64,000 nt of DNA from Krasilnikovia cinnamomea (lineage in GTDB: Bacteria; Actinomycetota; Actinomycetes; Mycobacteriales; Micromonosporaceae): NCBI RefSeq assembly GCF_004217545.1, contig NZ_SHKY01000001.1, forward strand, positions 5,270,001 to 5,334,000. The letters run 5' to 3'. A model generated the notes under the pieces. The model was not told the origin of the DNA and made no database searches. It worked only from the letters and a program-made list of their open reading frames with translations. Both the position numbers and the translations under genes were made by a program. Shown here in pieces: positions 16,279-24,354 of the stretch (positions within the stretch are counted from its first letter, which is position 1; every line of letters starts with the position of its first letter).

Positions 16279-16585
16279 CGGGCGCCGCCTTCATGCCGGT
16301 ATGAGATGAAACGGTTGCAACGTAACAGCCGTGTTACCCGAGAGTATTGCGGGTGTGGCCCGAGGGCCATAGGGCCGACGCAGTCCGTTGATCCTAACCA
16401 GCACCGGCCGTTCGGCCGAGGTGCAGCGCCGGGGCCCGGGGACGATCCCGGCGGTATATCCCAATCGGGATGGAGTGCTGGCCGTCGATGCGCCTTAACC
16501 TGGCGTCAATAAACCGACCATCGTCCATATTTGCGGGTCACGAGCACGCGGACGGGTCGGCCGGCAGGCGCGAGAGAGGAACAAC
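16279..16585. other. Divergent intergenic region, acyl-CoA ligase / subtilase
   Basis: 307 bp with no convincing ORF. The left part holds the palindromes described at 16314-16337. The right part has an AGAGAGGAAC purine stretch 7-16 nt before the subtilase ATG that serves as its ribosome binding site. I see no other structure. Confidence 0.6.
16314..16337. promoter_or_regulatory. Candidate operator upstream of the acyl-CoA ligase gene
   Basis: Two abutting palindromes: GTTGCAAC (16314-16321, perfect 8 bp) and GTAACA-GCCG-TGTTAC (16322-16337, perfect 6+4+6). They lie 36-59 bp upstream of the ligase ATG, where a repressor site would overlap the promoter. The second has the form of a TetR-family operator. 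No regulator gene is adjacent. Confidence 0.5.
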
Positions 16586-17776
16586 ATGGCGATCCGACGC
16601 CCCCTCGGCGGCCAGGCCCTGGCCGTCAGTCTGCTCATCGTGGCCGCGGCCACGGCCGCGACGGCAAACCCGGCCTCGGCCGCGACAGCGTCCACCGGAC
16701 CGGTCCGGCTCGCCGGCACCGCGGACGCGATCCCCGGCAGCTACCTCGTCGTACTCAAGAACGGCGGCGCGGCGGTCGCCGCGACCGCTCGGGGGGTCGC
16801 GGCCGGCTACGGGGCCCAGGTCCACCGCACGTACGGGGCCGCGCTCACCGGCTTCGAGGCCAGCATGAGCGAGAACGCCGCCCGGCGGATGGCCGCCGAC
16901 CCGCGCGTCGCGTACGTCGAGCAGAACCAGAAGGTCTCGCTGCTCGGCACACAGGACGGCGCCACCTGGGGCCTGGACCGCATCGACCAGCGGGCCCGGC
17001 CACTGAGTACCACCTACACGTATCCGGTCACGGCGGACACCGTGACCGCGTACGTCATCGATACCGGCGTGCTCTACAGCCACTCGGACTTCGGCGGCCG
17101 GGCCAGCTACGGCTACGACTCGGTCGGCACCGACGGGGTCGACTGCCACGGCCACGGCACGCACGTGTCCGGCACCGTCGGCGGCGCCACGTACGGCGTC
17201 GCGAAGCGGGTCCGGATCGTCGGGGTACGGGTGCTCAACTGCTCCGGCAGCGGCACCACCGCCGGGGTCGTGGCGGGCGTCGACTGGGTCACCCAGCACG
17301 CCAGCAGGCCCGCCGTGGCGAACATGAGCCTGGGCGGCGGCGCCAGCACGGCCCTGGACGACGCGGTCACCGCGTCGATCAACTCGGGCGTCACGTACGC
17401 GCTGGCGGCGGGCAACTCCAACGCCAGCGCCTGCAGCACCTCGCCCGCCCGGGTCGGCCCGGCGATCACGGTGGGCGCGACGACGAACTCGGACGCCCGC
17501 GCGTCGTACTCGAACTACGGCACCTGCCTGGACATCTTCGCGCCCGGCTCGTCGATCACCTCGGACTGGAACTCCGGCAGCACCGCGACGAACACCATCA
17601 GCGGCACCTCGATGGCCTCGCCGCACGTGGCCGGGGCGGCGGCGCTGGTGCTGTCGCGCAACCCGTCGTACACCCCGGCGCAGGTCCGCGACGCCCTGGT
17701 CGCGGACGCCACCGCGAACGTCGTGACCGGCGCCGGCAGCGGCTCGCCGAACCGCCTGCTGTTCGTCTCCCAGTAG
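16586..17776 (+). CDS. Secreted subtilisin-like serine protease (S8, proteinase K-like)
   Basis: 396 residues. Signal peptide 1-33 (RRP.. hydrophobic core, ASA cleavage site), an I9 inhibitor propeptide (about 50-118: GSYLVVLKN to VAYVEQNQ), and the mature S8 domain with Asp159 (VIDTG), His190 (GHGTHVSG), oxyanion Asn267 (AAGNSN) and Ser342 (GTSMASPHVAG). The enzyme would be exported unfolded, mature by self-cleavage, and degrade extracellular protein. No C-terminal domain. RBS AGAGAGGAAC precedes the ATG. A strong hairpin follows the stop. Confidence 0.96.
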   Translation: MAIRRPLGGQALAVSLLIVAAATAATANPASAATASTGPVRLAGTADAIPGSYLVVLKNGGAAVAATARGVAAGYGAQVHRTYGAALTGFEASMSENAARRMAADPRVAYVEQNQKVSLLGTQDGATWGLDRIDQRARPLSTTYTYPVTADTVTAYVIDTGVLYSHSDFGGRASYGYDSVGTDGVDCHGHGTHVSGTVGGATYGVAKRVRIVGVRVLNCSGSGTTAGVVAGVDWVTQHASRPAVANMSLGGGASTALDDAVTASINSGVTYALAAGNSNASACSTSPARVGPAITVGATTNSDARASYSNYGTCLDIFAPGSSITSDWNSGSTATNTISGTSMASPHVAGAAALVLSRNPSYTPAQVRDALVADATANVVTGAGSGSPNRLLFVSQ

Positions 17777-17788
17777 CCCCGCGTACGC

Positions 17789-17824
17789 GCACGAGGCCCC
17801 GTGGCTTGCCACGGGGCCTCGTGC
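17789..17824. terminator. Strong hairpin terminator after the subtilase
   Basis: A 16-bp perfect stem, GCACGAGGCCCCGTGG paired with CCACGGGGCCTCGTGC, and CTTG loop, 12 bp after the subtilase stop. It also faces the end of the convergent PepSY gene at 17861 and probably works in both directions. Confidence 0.88.
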
Positions 17825-17863
17825 ATGCCGCTATGCGGGATCACATGCCGCTATGCGGGATCA
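17824..17863. repeat. 20-bp exact tandem duplication
   Basis: CATGCCGCTATGCGGGATCA occurs twice without a gap (17824-17843, 17844-17863). The second copy includes the stop codon of the PepSY gene (TCA on this strand) and the first abuts the terminator. Each unit contains a small CCGC-TAT-GCGG hairpin. Looks like a recent replication-slippage duplication just past the stop. Confidence 0.85.
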
Positions 17864-18466
17864 GTCGTCCGAGCCGTGGCCACCGCTGCCGTGGTCGTCG
17901 CCGCCCTTGTCGTCTCCGCCCCGGCCCCGGTCGTCGGTGGCGGTGTCGTCCGAGCCCCGGCCCCGGCCTCGGTCGTCGGTGGCGGTGTCGTCCGAGCCCC
18001 GGCCGCGCCCGCGGTCGTCACCGGTCGTGGCCGACCCGGACGAGCCCTTGACGCGGTGCCGCAGCACGGCGCCGGTGGCCCGGTCCACGTCGATGTCGTG
18101 CCGGACCCCGCCGGCCACCACGTCGACGTCCCAGACCGCGCGGCCGTGCTCGGTCTCGGCCTCGATGCTGGTGACCCGGCCGCCGCCCGTGGCGCGCAGC
18201 GCGATCGTGCGGGCCGCGTCGATGCTCACCGCGCCGGCCGCGGTGGGCGCCGGGGCGGTGGTGGGCGCCGAGGTCGAGTCGTCCGACCCGGACGAGTCGA
18301 CCGGGTCGCCGTTGGGCAGCATCGGCACGGCGCGGCCGCCGTGGTCGTCGGCCGCCACGTGCGCTGCCGAGTCGTCGGCGCCGGACGCGGCGAGCGCGGT
18401 CCCGCCCAGTGCGAGCGCGGCGGCCACCCCGGCGGCGAGAGTGCCTGCGGTGCGAATCGTCATCAT
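17861..18466 (-). CDS. Secreted PepSY-domain protein with Asp/Gly/Arg-rich tail
   Basis: 201 residues from ATG at 18466, with GGAGG 8 nt upstream. Signal peptide 1-27 (TAGTLAAGVAAALALGGTALA), a low-complexity linker, one PepSY unit (SIDAARTIALRATGGGRVTSIEAETEHGR then VWDVDVVAGGVRHDIDVDRATGAVL), and a disordered, acidic Asp-Gly-Arg repeat tail to the end. PepSY proteins are proposed protease inhibitors; it lies next to a secreted subtilase, though convergent. The promoter has an 11-bp-spaced TAAGC repeat like that at the two-component locus (23695-23734). Confidence 0.87.
   Translation of the reverse strand: MMTIRTAGTLAAGVAAALALGGTALAASGADDSAAHVAADDHGGRAVPMLPNGDPVDSSGSDDSTSAPTTAPAPTAAGAVSIDAARTIALRATGGGRVTSIEAETEHGRAVWDVDVVAGGVRHDIDVDRATGAVLRHRVKGSSGSATTGDDRGRGRGSDDTATDDRGRGRGSDDTATDDRGRGGDDKGGDDHGSGGHGSDD
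17929..18012. repeat. 42-bp in-frame tandem repeat in the PepSY gene tail
   Basis: Two nearly identical 42-bp units start at 17929 and 17971, and a third degenerates after 18013. Each encodes a 14-residue Asp-Arg-Gly-rich unit (DRGRGRGSDDTATD). Copy number should vary between strains. Confidence 0.8.
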
Positions 18467-18558
18467 CGTTGGTTCCTCCGGTGCTGGTGACGGTGCTGAT
18501 GACCGTCGGACAGCAAGCACCTTCGTGCCCGGGGGGCTATCGGCGCGCTGTGTGATCG

Positions 18559-18575
18559 TTAAGCGCGCGCTAAGC
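18559..18575. promoter_or_regulatory. TAAGC direct repeat upstream of the PepSY gene
   Basis: TAAGC at 18560-18564 and 18571-18575 are spaced by 11 bp, the half-site spacing of OmpR-family regulators, about 94 bp upstream of the PepSY ATG. The GCGCTAAG core also occurs, in the same kind of array, in front of the response-regulator gene at 23655. Confidence 0.45.
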
Positions 18576-18730
18576 CGTCACGCATCCGGTCGCGAACATC
18601 CACTAATCGGGCACGCCCCGCCTCGCCTTGCGGGCGGCGCGGATCGGTCACAGGCCCAAAGTCCCGAACCGGACGATGACGTCCGCACGCCAGGCTCAGA
18701 CCGGACGCCAGACGACCGATATCTCCGCAC

Positions 18731-20980
18731 GTGGGAATCGGACTGACGGCGCTGCGGGGTTGGATACCGGCGGGAGGTGGGCTCCGGGACGAGGACTGGG
18801 CCGGCCGGCACCGCCTGCTGACCGCGCTGCTCGCCGCCTGCGTCCTCGTCCTGACCGTGTTCGGGGTGCTGCAGGACGGGCTGGGCCGGTCGTGGCTGGT
18901 CACCGTGATCCTCATCCTGCCGTGCGTGGTGGCCGCCGCCGTGCTGCCGCCGCGACGGCTGCCCTCGACCTTCGTGGCCCTCGGCTTCACGATCGCCTGC
19001 GGCGGGTTCGTCGCCATGGCCCACGGCCTGACCGAGGCGCACTTCGCGTTCTTCGTCGCCGTCCCGGCGCTGGCGCTGTACCGCGACTGGACCCCGTTCG
19101 GGATGTTCCTGGTCGCCACGACGCTGCACCACGCGGTGTTCGGGACGCTCGTCAGCGACCGCACATACAACCACCACAGCGCGATGGTGCACCCGTGGCT
19201 GTGGGCGCTGCTGCACGGCGGCGCGGTGCTGCTGGCCGCCACCTTCCAGGTGATCCAGTGGCGGCTCGCCGAGGCCGAGGAGGCCCGGGCCCAGGACAAT
19301 CTCGACGCCAGCCAGGCCCAGCTGAGCCTCGCGTTCGACGAGACGCCGGTGCCGATGGCGATGCTCGCGCCGGACGGGCGGCTGCTGCGTACCAACTCGG
19401 CGTACCGCGGCTGGCTGGGGCTGCCCGACGAGTTGCCCGCCGGGTTCTCGGTGCGTGATCTTCCCCTGACGCCCGTCGACGGAAACTTCGGCGGCCCGCT
19501 CTTCGACGACCTGCTCCAGCGCGCCGAGCCGGTCACGCTGACCCGGCGCTACCGCCGGGACGCCGACGGCGCCCTGATCTGGGTCGAGATCCACAGCACC
19601 GCGTTGCGCGACCGCTGGGGCAAGCTGCGGCTGATCTTCGTGCACTGCCGCGACGTCACCCGCGACCGCGAGCACGAGGCGGCGCTGCGCCGTCAGGTCC
19701 GCCAGGATCCGCTGACCGGGCTGCTGTCGCGCCAGGCGTTCGAACAGGACGTGGCGGCGCTGCTCGGCGCGCGCCCCGAGCCGATCAGCGTGCTGTTCCT
19801 GGACATCGACCGGTTCAAGTCCATCAACGACGGCTCGGGCCACGGCACCGGCGACAACGTCCTGCGCGCGCTGGCCGAACGGCTCCAGCGGTGCGTACCG
19901 GCGGAGTCGTTGCTGGCGCGCCTCGGCGGCGACGAGTTCGTGGTGGCGGTGCGCGCCCCGTCCGCGACCGGCGCCCGGGTCGGCGCGGACATCCTCGCGG
20001 CGCTCACCGAGCCGCTGGCGATTCCCGGCGGGAACGTCCAGATCGGCGCCAGCATCGGGCTGGCCGTCGCGCAGGGCGCCGACCAGGCCGACCAGGTCGT
20101 GCTGGCCGCGGACACCGCCATGTACGCCGCCAAGCGCGCCGGCGGCAACCGCCTCGAGGTCTTCAACGAACAGATGCGGGTCACCGTCCAGCAGCACATC
20201 GTCGCGGAGTCCCGCCTGCGCTCGGCGCTCGACGGCGACCGGGAGACGACCCTGCCGGTGTGGTTCCAGCCGATCGTCGCGGCGTCGGACGGGCGGATTC
20301 TCGGCGCCGAGGCGCTGGTGCGGCTGCGTACGCCGGAGGGCGAGATCCTCGCGCCGGGCCACTTCATCGCCGCCGCCGAGGAGACCGGCCTGGTCGTGCC
20401 GCTCGGCGAGCACGTGCTGGCCGCGGCACTGCGGCACCTGACGCGGTGGCGCGACCAACTGGGCTACGTGTCGGTCAACGTGAGCCCCCGGCAGCTCGCC
20501 GAGACCGGGTTCGTCCCCATGCTCGCCGACCTGCTGGCCCGCTCGTCGACGATCGACCCGGCCCAGCTGGTCCTGGAGATCACCGAGACGGCCCAGCTGG
20601 TCACCTCGGCCGATCTGCAGGAGCGGCTGCTGGCGATCAAGGCGTTGGGCGTACGGATCGCCCTGGACGATTTCGGCACCGGCTACAGCTCGCTGACCTG
20701 GCTGCAGTCCGTCCCGGCGGACGTGGTGAAGCTCGACCGCTCGTTCGTCACCGGCCTCGCCGCCGACGCCAGCAAGTCGTCCATCATCTCCGCGGTGCTG
20801 TGGCTGGCGCGTTCGCTGAACATGACGGTCGTGGCCGAGGGTGTCGAGGAGGCGGACGACTGGTACGCGCTGCGCGCCGCCGACTGCCACGCCATCCAGG
20901 GCTATCTGTTCAGCGAGCCGCTACCGGTGGACGACTTCGACGTGTTGCTGCGCGGGGGTGTCCTGCGGACCGCCGCCTGA
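18731..20980 (+). CDS. Membrane GGDEF-EAL protein, predicted active c-di-GMP synthase and phosphodiesterase
   Basis: 749 residues. N-terminal membrane module of about six helices (25-170) carrying conserved His residues (TEAHFAFFV, TTLHHAVFG, HPWLWALLHGG), a PAS domain (about 195-315), GGDEF with intact GGDEF (399-403), and EAL with Glu527-Ala-Leu and DDFGTGYSS (Asp646-Asp647). Both catalytic centres look complete, so it can in principle make and break c-di-GMP, which in actinomycetes controls development. The GTG at 18731 has no clear RBS, so the start is tentative. Stand-alone gene. Confidence 0.93.
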   Translation: MGIGLTALRGWIPAGGGLRDEDWAGRHRLLTALLAACVLVLTVFGVLQDGLGRSWLVTVILILPCVVAAAVLPPRRLPSTFVALGFTIACGGFVAMAHGLTEAHFAFFVAVPALALYRDWTPFGMFLVATTLHHAVFGTLVSDRTYNHHSAMVHPWLWALLHGGAVLLAATFQVIQWRLAEAEEARAQDNLDASQAQLSLAFDETPVPMAMLAPDGRLLRTNSAYRGWLGLPDELPAGFSVRDLPLTPVDGNFGGPLFDDLLQRAEPVTLTRRYRRDADGALIWVEIHSTALRDRWGKLRLIFVHCRDVTRDREHEAALRRQVRQDPLTGLLSRQAFEQDVAALLGARPEPISVLFLDIDRFKSINDGSGHGTGDNVLRALAERLQRCVPAESLLARLGGDEFVVAVRAPSATGARVGADILAALTEPLAIPGGNVQIGASIGLAVAQGADQADQVVLAADTAMYAAKRAGGNRLEVFNEQMRVTVQQHIVAESRLRSALDGDRETTLPVWFQPIVAASDGRILGAEALVRLRTPEGEILAPGHFIAAAEETGLVVPLGEHVLAAALRHLTRWRDQLGYVSVNVSPRQLAETGFVPMLADLLARSSTIDPAQLVLEITETAQLVTSADLQERLLAIKALGVRIALDDFGTGYSSLTWLQSVPADVVKLDRSFVTGLAADASKSSIISAVLWLARSLNMTVVAEGVEEADDWYALRAADCHAIQGYLFSEPLPVDDFDVLLRGGVLRTAA

Positions 20981-21013
20981 TGCCCGTCCCGCCCAGGTAG
21001 TTGATCTTGGCGG

Positions 21014-21019
21014 TATCAT
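21014..21019 (+). promoter_or_regulatory. Putative -10 box (TATCAT) of the septum-formation-like gene
   Basis: TATCAT lies 7 nt before the GTG at 21027, the same geometry as at hisD and hisI, and no Shine-Dalgarno is present. Suggests leaderless transcription. A TTGATC at 21001 is too close to be its -35. Confidence 0.4.
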
Positions 21020-21026
21020 CCCGCGA

Positions 21027-21707
21027 GTGGATCATCGGAATCAGCCGCCCCCGCCGCCGGTCATGCCCGCACCGCAGCCCGTCGCACCCGTGTGGAACGG
21101 CAAGACCAACGGCTTCTCGATCGCCTCGCTGAGCCTGGCCCTGTTCGGCTGCGTCGGCGTGCTGAGCGTCGTGTTCGGCGTGATCGGGCTGCGCCAGAGC
21201 CGGCGCAACGGCGACCGCCGGGGCCGGATCTACGCGATCCTCGGACTGAGCATCACCGGCCTCTGGGCGCTGGCCATCGCGGTCGCCATCGGGGTGGCCG
21301 TCGCCAAGGACATCGCGGACGGGCCGGACCGCGACGCCGCCGGGGCGATCCGGGGCGAGCGCTCGATCCGCGTCACCGACCTGCGCGCCGGCGACTGCGT
21401 CAAGGACCTCGAATCGCAGTCCGGTAGCCGCGTCGACGTGTTGCCCTGCGCGTCGGCGCACAGCAGCGAGGTGTTCGCGGTTCTCCCGCTGCCCGAGGGC
21501 TCCCCGCTGCTGACGGGAGAGGCGAGGCAGCAGGTGGAGTCCAGCTGCGAGGCGAAACTCACGGCGTACGCGGGGACGAAGCCGGGCCAGGACGCCTACC
21601 TGGTGCTGGCGGTGACGCCCGACGACCTGGACTCCACCGAGTTCCAGAACGTGTTGTGCATCGCCCACCACCGCACCAGCACGACGACGGGCTCGCTGCG
21701 CCGCTGA
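21027..21707 (+). CDS. DUF4190 / septum-formation-family membrane protein
   Basis: 226 residues. A proline-rich cytoplasmic start (residues 1-22), two transmembrane helices flanking an RQSRRNGDRRG loop (DUF4190, about 28-95), then an extracellular septum_form-like domain (about 115-215) with VTDLRAGDCVKDL, LPCASAHSSEVFAVLPLP and conserved cysteines (GDC, LPC, SSC, VLC). The family is common in actinobacteria and its exact role is unproven. It converges on the sensor kinase gene with 5 bp between stops. Confidence 0.85.
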   Translation: MDHRNQPPPPPVMPAPQPVAPVWNGKTNGFSIASLSLALFGCVGVLSVVFGVIGLRQSRRNGDRRGRIYAILGLSITGLWALAIAVAIGVAVAKDIADGPDRDAAGAIRGERSIRVTDLRAGDCVKDLESQSGSRVDVLPCASAHSSEVFAVLPLPEGSPLLTGEARQQVESSCEAKLTAYAGTKPGQDAYLVLAVTPDDLDSTEFQNVLCIAHHRTSTTTGSLRR

Positions 21708-21712
21708 CCGGG

Positions 21713-22975
21713 TCAGGCGGGACCGGCCAGCTCCAGCACGACCCGGGCGCCGCCGTCACGGCCGGTCTCGACGCGCAGCGCCCCGCCGCTGGCCTCGGCG
21801 GCCTGCCGGGCGATGTCCATGCCCAGGCCGGTCGAGCCGGACCCGGAGGCACCCCGGCGCAGCGCCGACTGCGCGAACCCGGGACCCGCGTCCGAAACGG
21901 TCAGCACCGCGCCGCCGCCCGGCCGCGCGGTCAGGAACACACCGAAGTCCGTGCCGTCCGGGGTGTGCGCGAACACGTTGCCCAGCAGCGCGTCCAGCGC
22001 CGCCGCGAGGTCGTCGGCCGGGACGGCCACCGGCAGCGGCGCGGCGGGCAGCTCCCGGTGTACCCCTCGATCGGTGTCCTCGGCCAGCACGGACCAGAAC
22101 GCGACCCGGTCGGCCACCACCGCGGTGGCGTCGCAGCCGGTCCGTGGGCGCTGCGCGCCCCGGTGCCGGGCCTCCCGGATGACCGCGGTGACGGCCCGCT
22201 CGATGGCGTCCGCGGCCGCCGCGACCCGGGCCGCGTCGTCCGGGTCGCGCAGCGACTCGGCCTCCAGCCGCAGGGCGGTCAGCGGCGTACGCAGCCGGTG
22301 CGACAGGTCGGCGACCTGCTCCCGCTCCTGGCGCAGCAGGTCCTGGATGCGTCCCGCCAGATGGTTCAGGGCCCCGGCCACCTCGCGCAGCTCGGGCGGC
22401 CCGGCGGGCGACGCCCGGGCCGACAGCTCCGCGCGGGCCAGCCGGTGCGAGACCGCCGACAGCTCCGCGATCGGCGCGACCAGGGTACGGGCCAGCCGGT
22501 CCGCGACCAGCAGCCCCAGCAGCACGAGGGCGGCGCCCAGCCCGGCCAGCACCAGCCACGCCTTGGTCACCCCGCGGGTCAGCTCCGCGCGCGGCACCAC
22601 GGTACGCACCACGGCCGTGCCCTGGGCGGTGACCACCGGCACGACGATCTCCCGGCCGCCCGCGCCGTCGACCGTGAACGACTGCCCGTCCGCCCGCGCC
22701 AGCCGCACCGCCGCGGTCTCCGCCGCCGGGGCCCCCAGCACCCGTCCGTCCGGCAGGTACACGCTGACCGGCACGGCCACCCCGCTGAGCGACAGCTCCA
22801 GCTCGGTCGAGTCGCTGGTCCCCACCAGCGGCACGATGGCCCGGACCACGTCGTCGGCGCCGCTGACCGCCCGGTCCGCGGCCACCTGCCGCACCAGCAG
22901 CGCCAACGGCACCAGGAAGGCCAGCAGCACCAGGCAGGTGGTGGCGGCGACCAGCAGGGTGAGCCGGCGCCTCAC
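21713..22975 (-). CDS. Sensor histidine kinase
   Basis: 420 residues. TM helix 1 (about 9-28), an extracellular sensor region (29-135), TM helix 2 (about 140-158), HAMP, the H-box with His226 (DLSHRLRTPLTALRLEAESL), N-box (LLGNVFAHTPDGTDFG) and G-boxes (VSDAGPGFA, GSGSTGLGMDIAR). Autophosphorylates and passes the phosphate to the regulator encoded upstream. Its ATG overlaps the regulator's stop by 4 nt. The signal is unknown. Confidence 0.95.
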   Translation of the reverse strand: MRRRLTLLVAATTCLVLLAFLVPLALLVRQVAADRAVSGADDVVRAIVPLVGTSDSTELELSLSGVAVPVSVYLPDGRVLGAPAAETAAVRLARADGQSFTVDGAGGREIVVPVVTAQGTAVVRTVVPRAELTRGVTKAWLVLAGLGAALVLLGLLVADRLARTLVAPIAELSAVSHRLARAELSARASPAGPPELREVAGALNHLAGRIQDLLRQEREQVADLSHRLRTPLTALRLEAESLRDPDDAARVAAAADAIERAVTAVIREARHRGAQRPRTGCDATAVVADRVAFWSVLAEDTDRGVHRELPAAPLPVAVPADDLAAALDALLGNVFAHTPDGTDFGVFLTARPGGGAVLTVSDAGPGFAQSALRRGASGSGSTGLGMDIARQAAEASGGALRVETGRDGGARVVLELAGPA

Positions 22976-23655
22976 GCCGGCTCACTCAACCGCACGCCAA
23001 CCCCGCGGACGGTGTGCAGGTAGCGCGGCGCCTGCGCGGTCTCGCCGAGCTTGCGGCGCAGCCACGACAGGTGCACGTCGACGGTCTTGTCGGCACCGCC
23101 GTACGGCACCTGCCACACCTCGGCCAGCAGTTCCCGCTTGGTCACCACCTGCCCGGCGCGGCTGGCCAGGTGGTGCAGCAGGTCGAACTCGCGCGGGGTG
23201 AGGTCGAGCGGCGCGCCGTCCAGGGACGCGGTCCGCGCCCCGGCGTCGATGCTCAGCCCGCCGACCGTGAGCGCGGCCTGCTCGGGGCGGTCCCCGGCAC
23301 CGCGGCGCAGCACCGCCCGGATCCGCGCGTCGAGCTGCGCGGCCGTGAACGGCTTCACCACGTAGTCGTCGGCGCCCGCGTCCAGCACCTGGACGATCTC
23401 GGTCTCGTCGTCGCGGGCGGTGGCCACGATCACCGGCACTGCGCTGACCGCCCGCAGCATGCGCAGCAACTCACGGCCGTCGAGGTCGGGCAGGCCCAGA
23501 TCGAGCACCACCAGGTCGGGACGTTCGGCCAGGGCGGTCTGCAGCCCGTCCATCGCCGTGTGCGAGGCGGCGACGGCATGGCCGCGCTCGCGCAGCGCGC
23601 GCAGCAGATGGGTACGGATCGCCGAGTCGTCCTCGATCAGCAGCAGGTGGGCCAC
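22972..23655 (-). CDS. OmpR-family response regulator
   Basis: 227 residues. Receiver domain with Glu8/Asp9/Asp10, phospho-acceptor Asp52 (LVVLDLGLPDLDG) and the VVKPF lysine, then a winged-helix DNA-binding domain (about 130-224: LTPREFDLLHHLASRAGQVVTKRELL to LHTVRGVGVRL). GTG start at 23655. Divergent from a membrane-anchored protein gene at 23757. The 101-bp gap contains an array of 11/22-bp-spaced half-sites that this regulator could bind, suggesting autoregulation and control of the neighbour. Confidence 0.95.
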   Translation of the reverse strand: MAHLLLIEDDSAIRTHLLRALRERGHAVAASHTAMDGLQTALAERPDLVVLDLGLPDLDGRELLRMLRAVSAVPVIVATARDDETEIVQVLDAGADDYVVKPFTAAQLDARIRAVLRRGAGDRPEQAALTVGGLSIDAGARTASLDGAPLDLTPREFDLLHHLASRAGQVVTKRELLAEVWQVPYGGADKTVDVHLSWLRRKLGETAQAPRYLHTVRGVGVRLSEPA

Positions 23656-23694
23656 CGCTGCACGGTAACCCCGGCACCGCCCGCCACCAGGGCT

Positions 23695-23734
23695 GTTAAC
23701 CCTCCCTTAGCGCTCGGCAGGCCCCGCCTTAGCG
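23695..23734. promoter_or_regulatory. Candidate OmpR-type binding array
   Basis: On the minus strand the order is CGCTAAG (23734-23728 side), CGCTAAG 22 bp on, then GTTAAC 11 bp further. On the plus strand CCTTAGCG is seen at 23705-23712 and 23727-23734, with GTTAAC at 23695-23700. The 11/22-bp phasing is that of tandem OmpR-family monomers. It lies between the regulator gene and the divergent gene at 23757. Confidence 0.55.
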
Positions 23735-23756
23735 TGCCGCCGGTCATCATCGGTGA

Positions 23757-24341
23757 GTGACCCGACCTACCCTGCTCGTGACCGTCGGCTGGTTCGGCGC
23801 CGCCGCGCTGGCCGTACTCATCGGGCTGGGCGCCGTCCGTGTCATCGGCGACGGCCTCACCTCCGAGGCGGGCCGCCCACGCTCAGAGGCCGAAGTGGCC
23901 CAGACCCTGGCCGCCCGGGGGGTGCCCAGTGCCTTGTCATCAGTCCCGCCCACCGTCTCACCCGAGGTCTCGTCCGCGGGCGAGACCGCGCCCGGTACGG
24001 AGCCGCCCGCCGCGGACCCGTCCGTCACGGCCTCCGCGACCACACGGGTCCCGGTAGCGCCCCCCACCTCCGCCGGGCCGGGCAGCGCCCCGGCGCCGAC
24101 CGCGACGGCCCGCTCCTTCCGCACCCGCGGCGGCACGGTGGTCGCCCGGTGCGAGGCGGGCCGCGCGGAGATCGTCGCCATGTCCCCGCTGACCGGGTTC
24201 GCGGTGCACGAACGCGACGAGGGGCCACAGGTCCAGGCCGAGGGCGAATTCCGGGGCACCGCAGACGGGCACGACCGGGTCCGCGTCCGCGTCAGCTGCT
24301 CCGCCGGCCGTCCCGTCCTGACCGAACGCGACGACGACTGA
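23757..24341 (+). CDS. Membrane-anchored, Pro/Ser/Thr-rich exported protein
   Basis: 194 residues. One N-terminal hydrophobic helix (about 6-27, signal anchor), a disordered Pro/Thr/Ser linker (about 40-118), and a small C-terminal domain (about 120-190) with GGTVVARCEAGRAEIVAMSP and a second Cys in VRVSCSAGRPVL, perhaps a disulfide. Family not recognised. Divergent from the two-component genes with the putative binding array between, so it is a likely target of that system. GTG start. Confidence 0.75.
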   Translation: MTRPTLLVTVGWFGAAALAVLIGLGAVRVIGDGLTSEAGRPRSEAEVAQTLAARGVPSALSSVPPTVSPEVSSAGETAPGTEPPAADPSVTASATTRVPVAPPTSAGPGSAPAPTATARSFRTRGGTVVARCEAGRAEIVAMSPLTGFAVHERDEGPQVQAEGEFRGTADGHDRVRVRVSCSAGRPVLTERDDD

Positions 24342-24354
24342 GTCCGCGCCCGGG

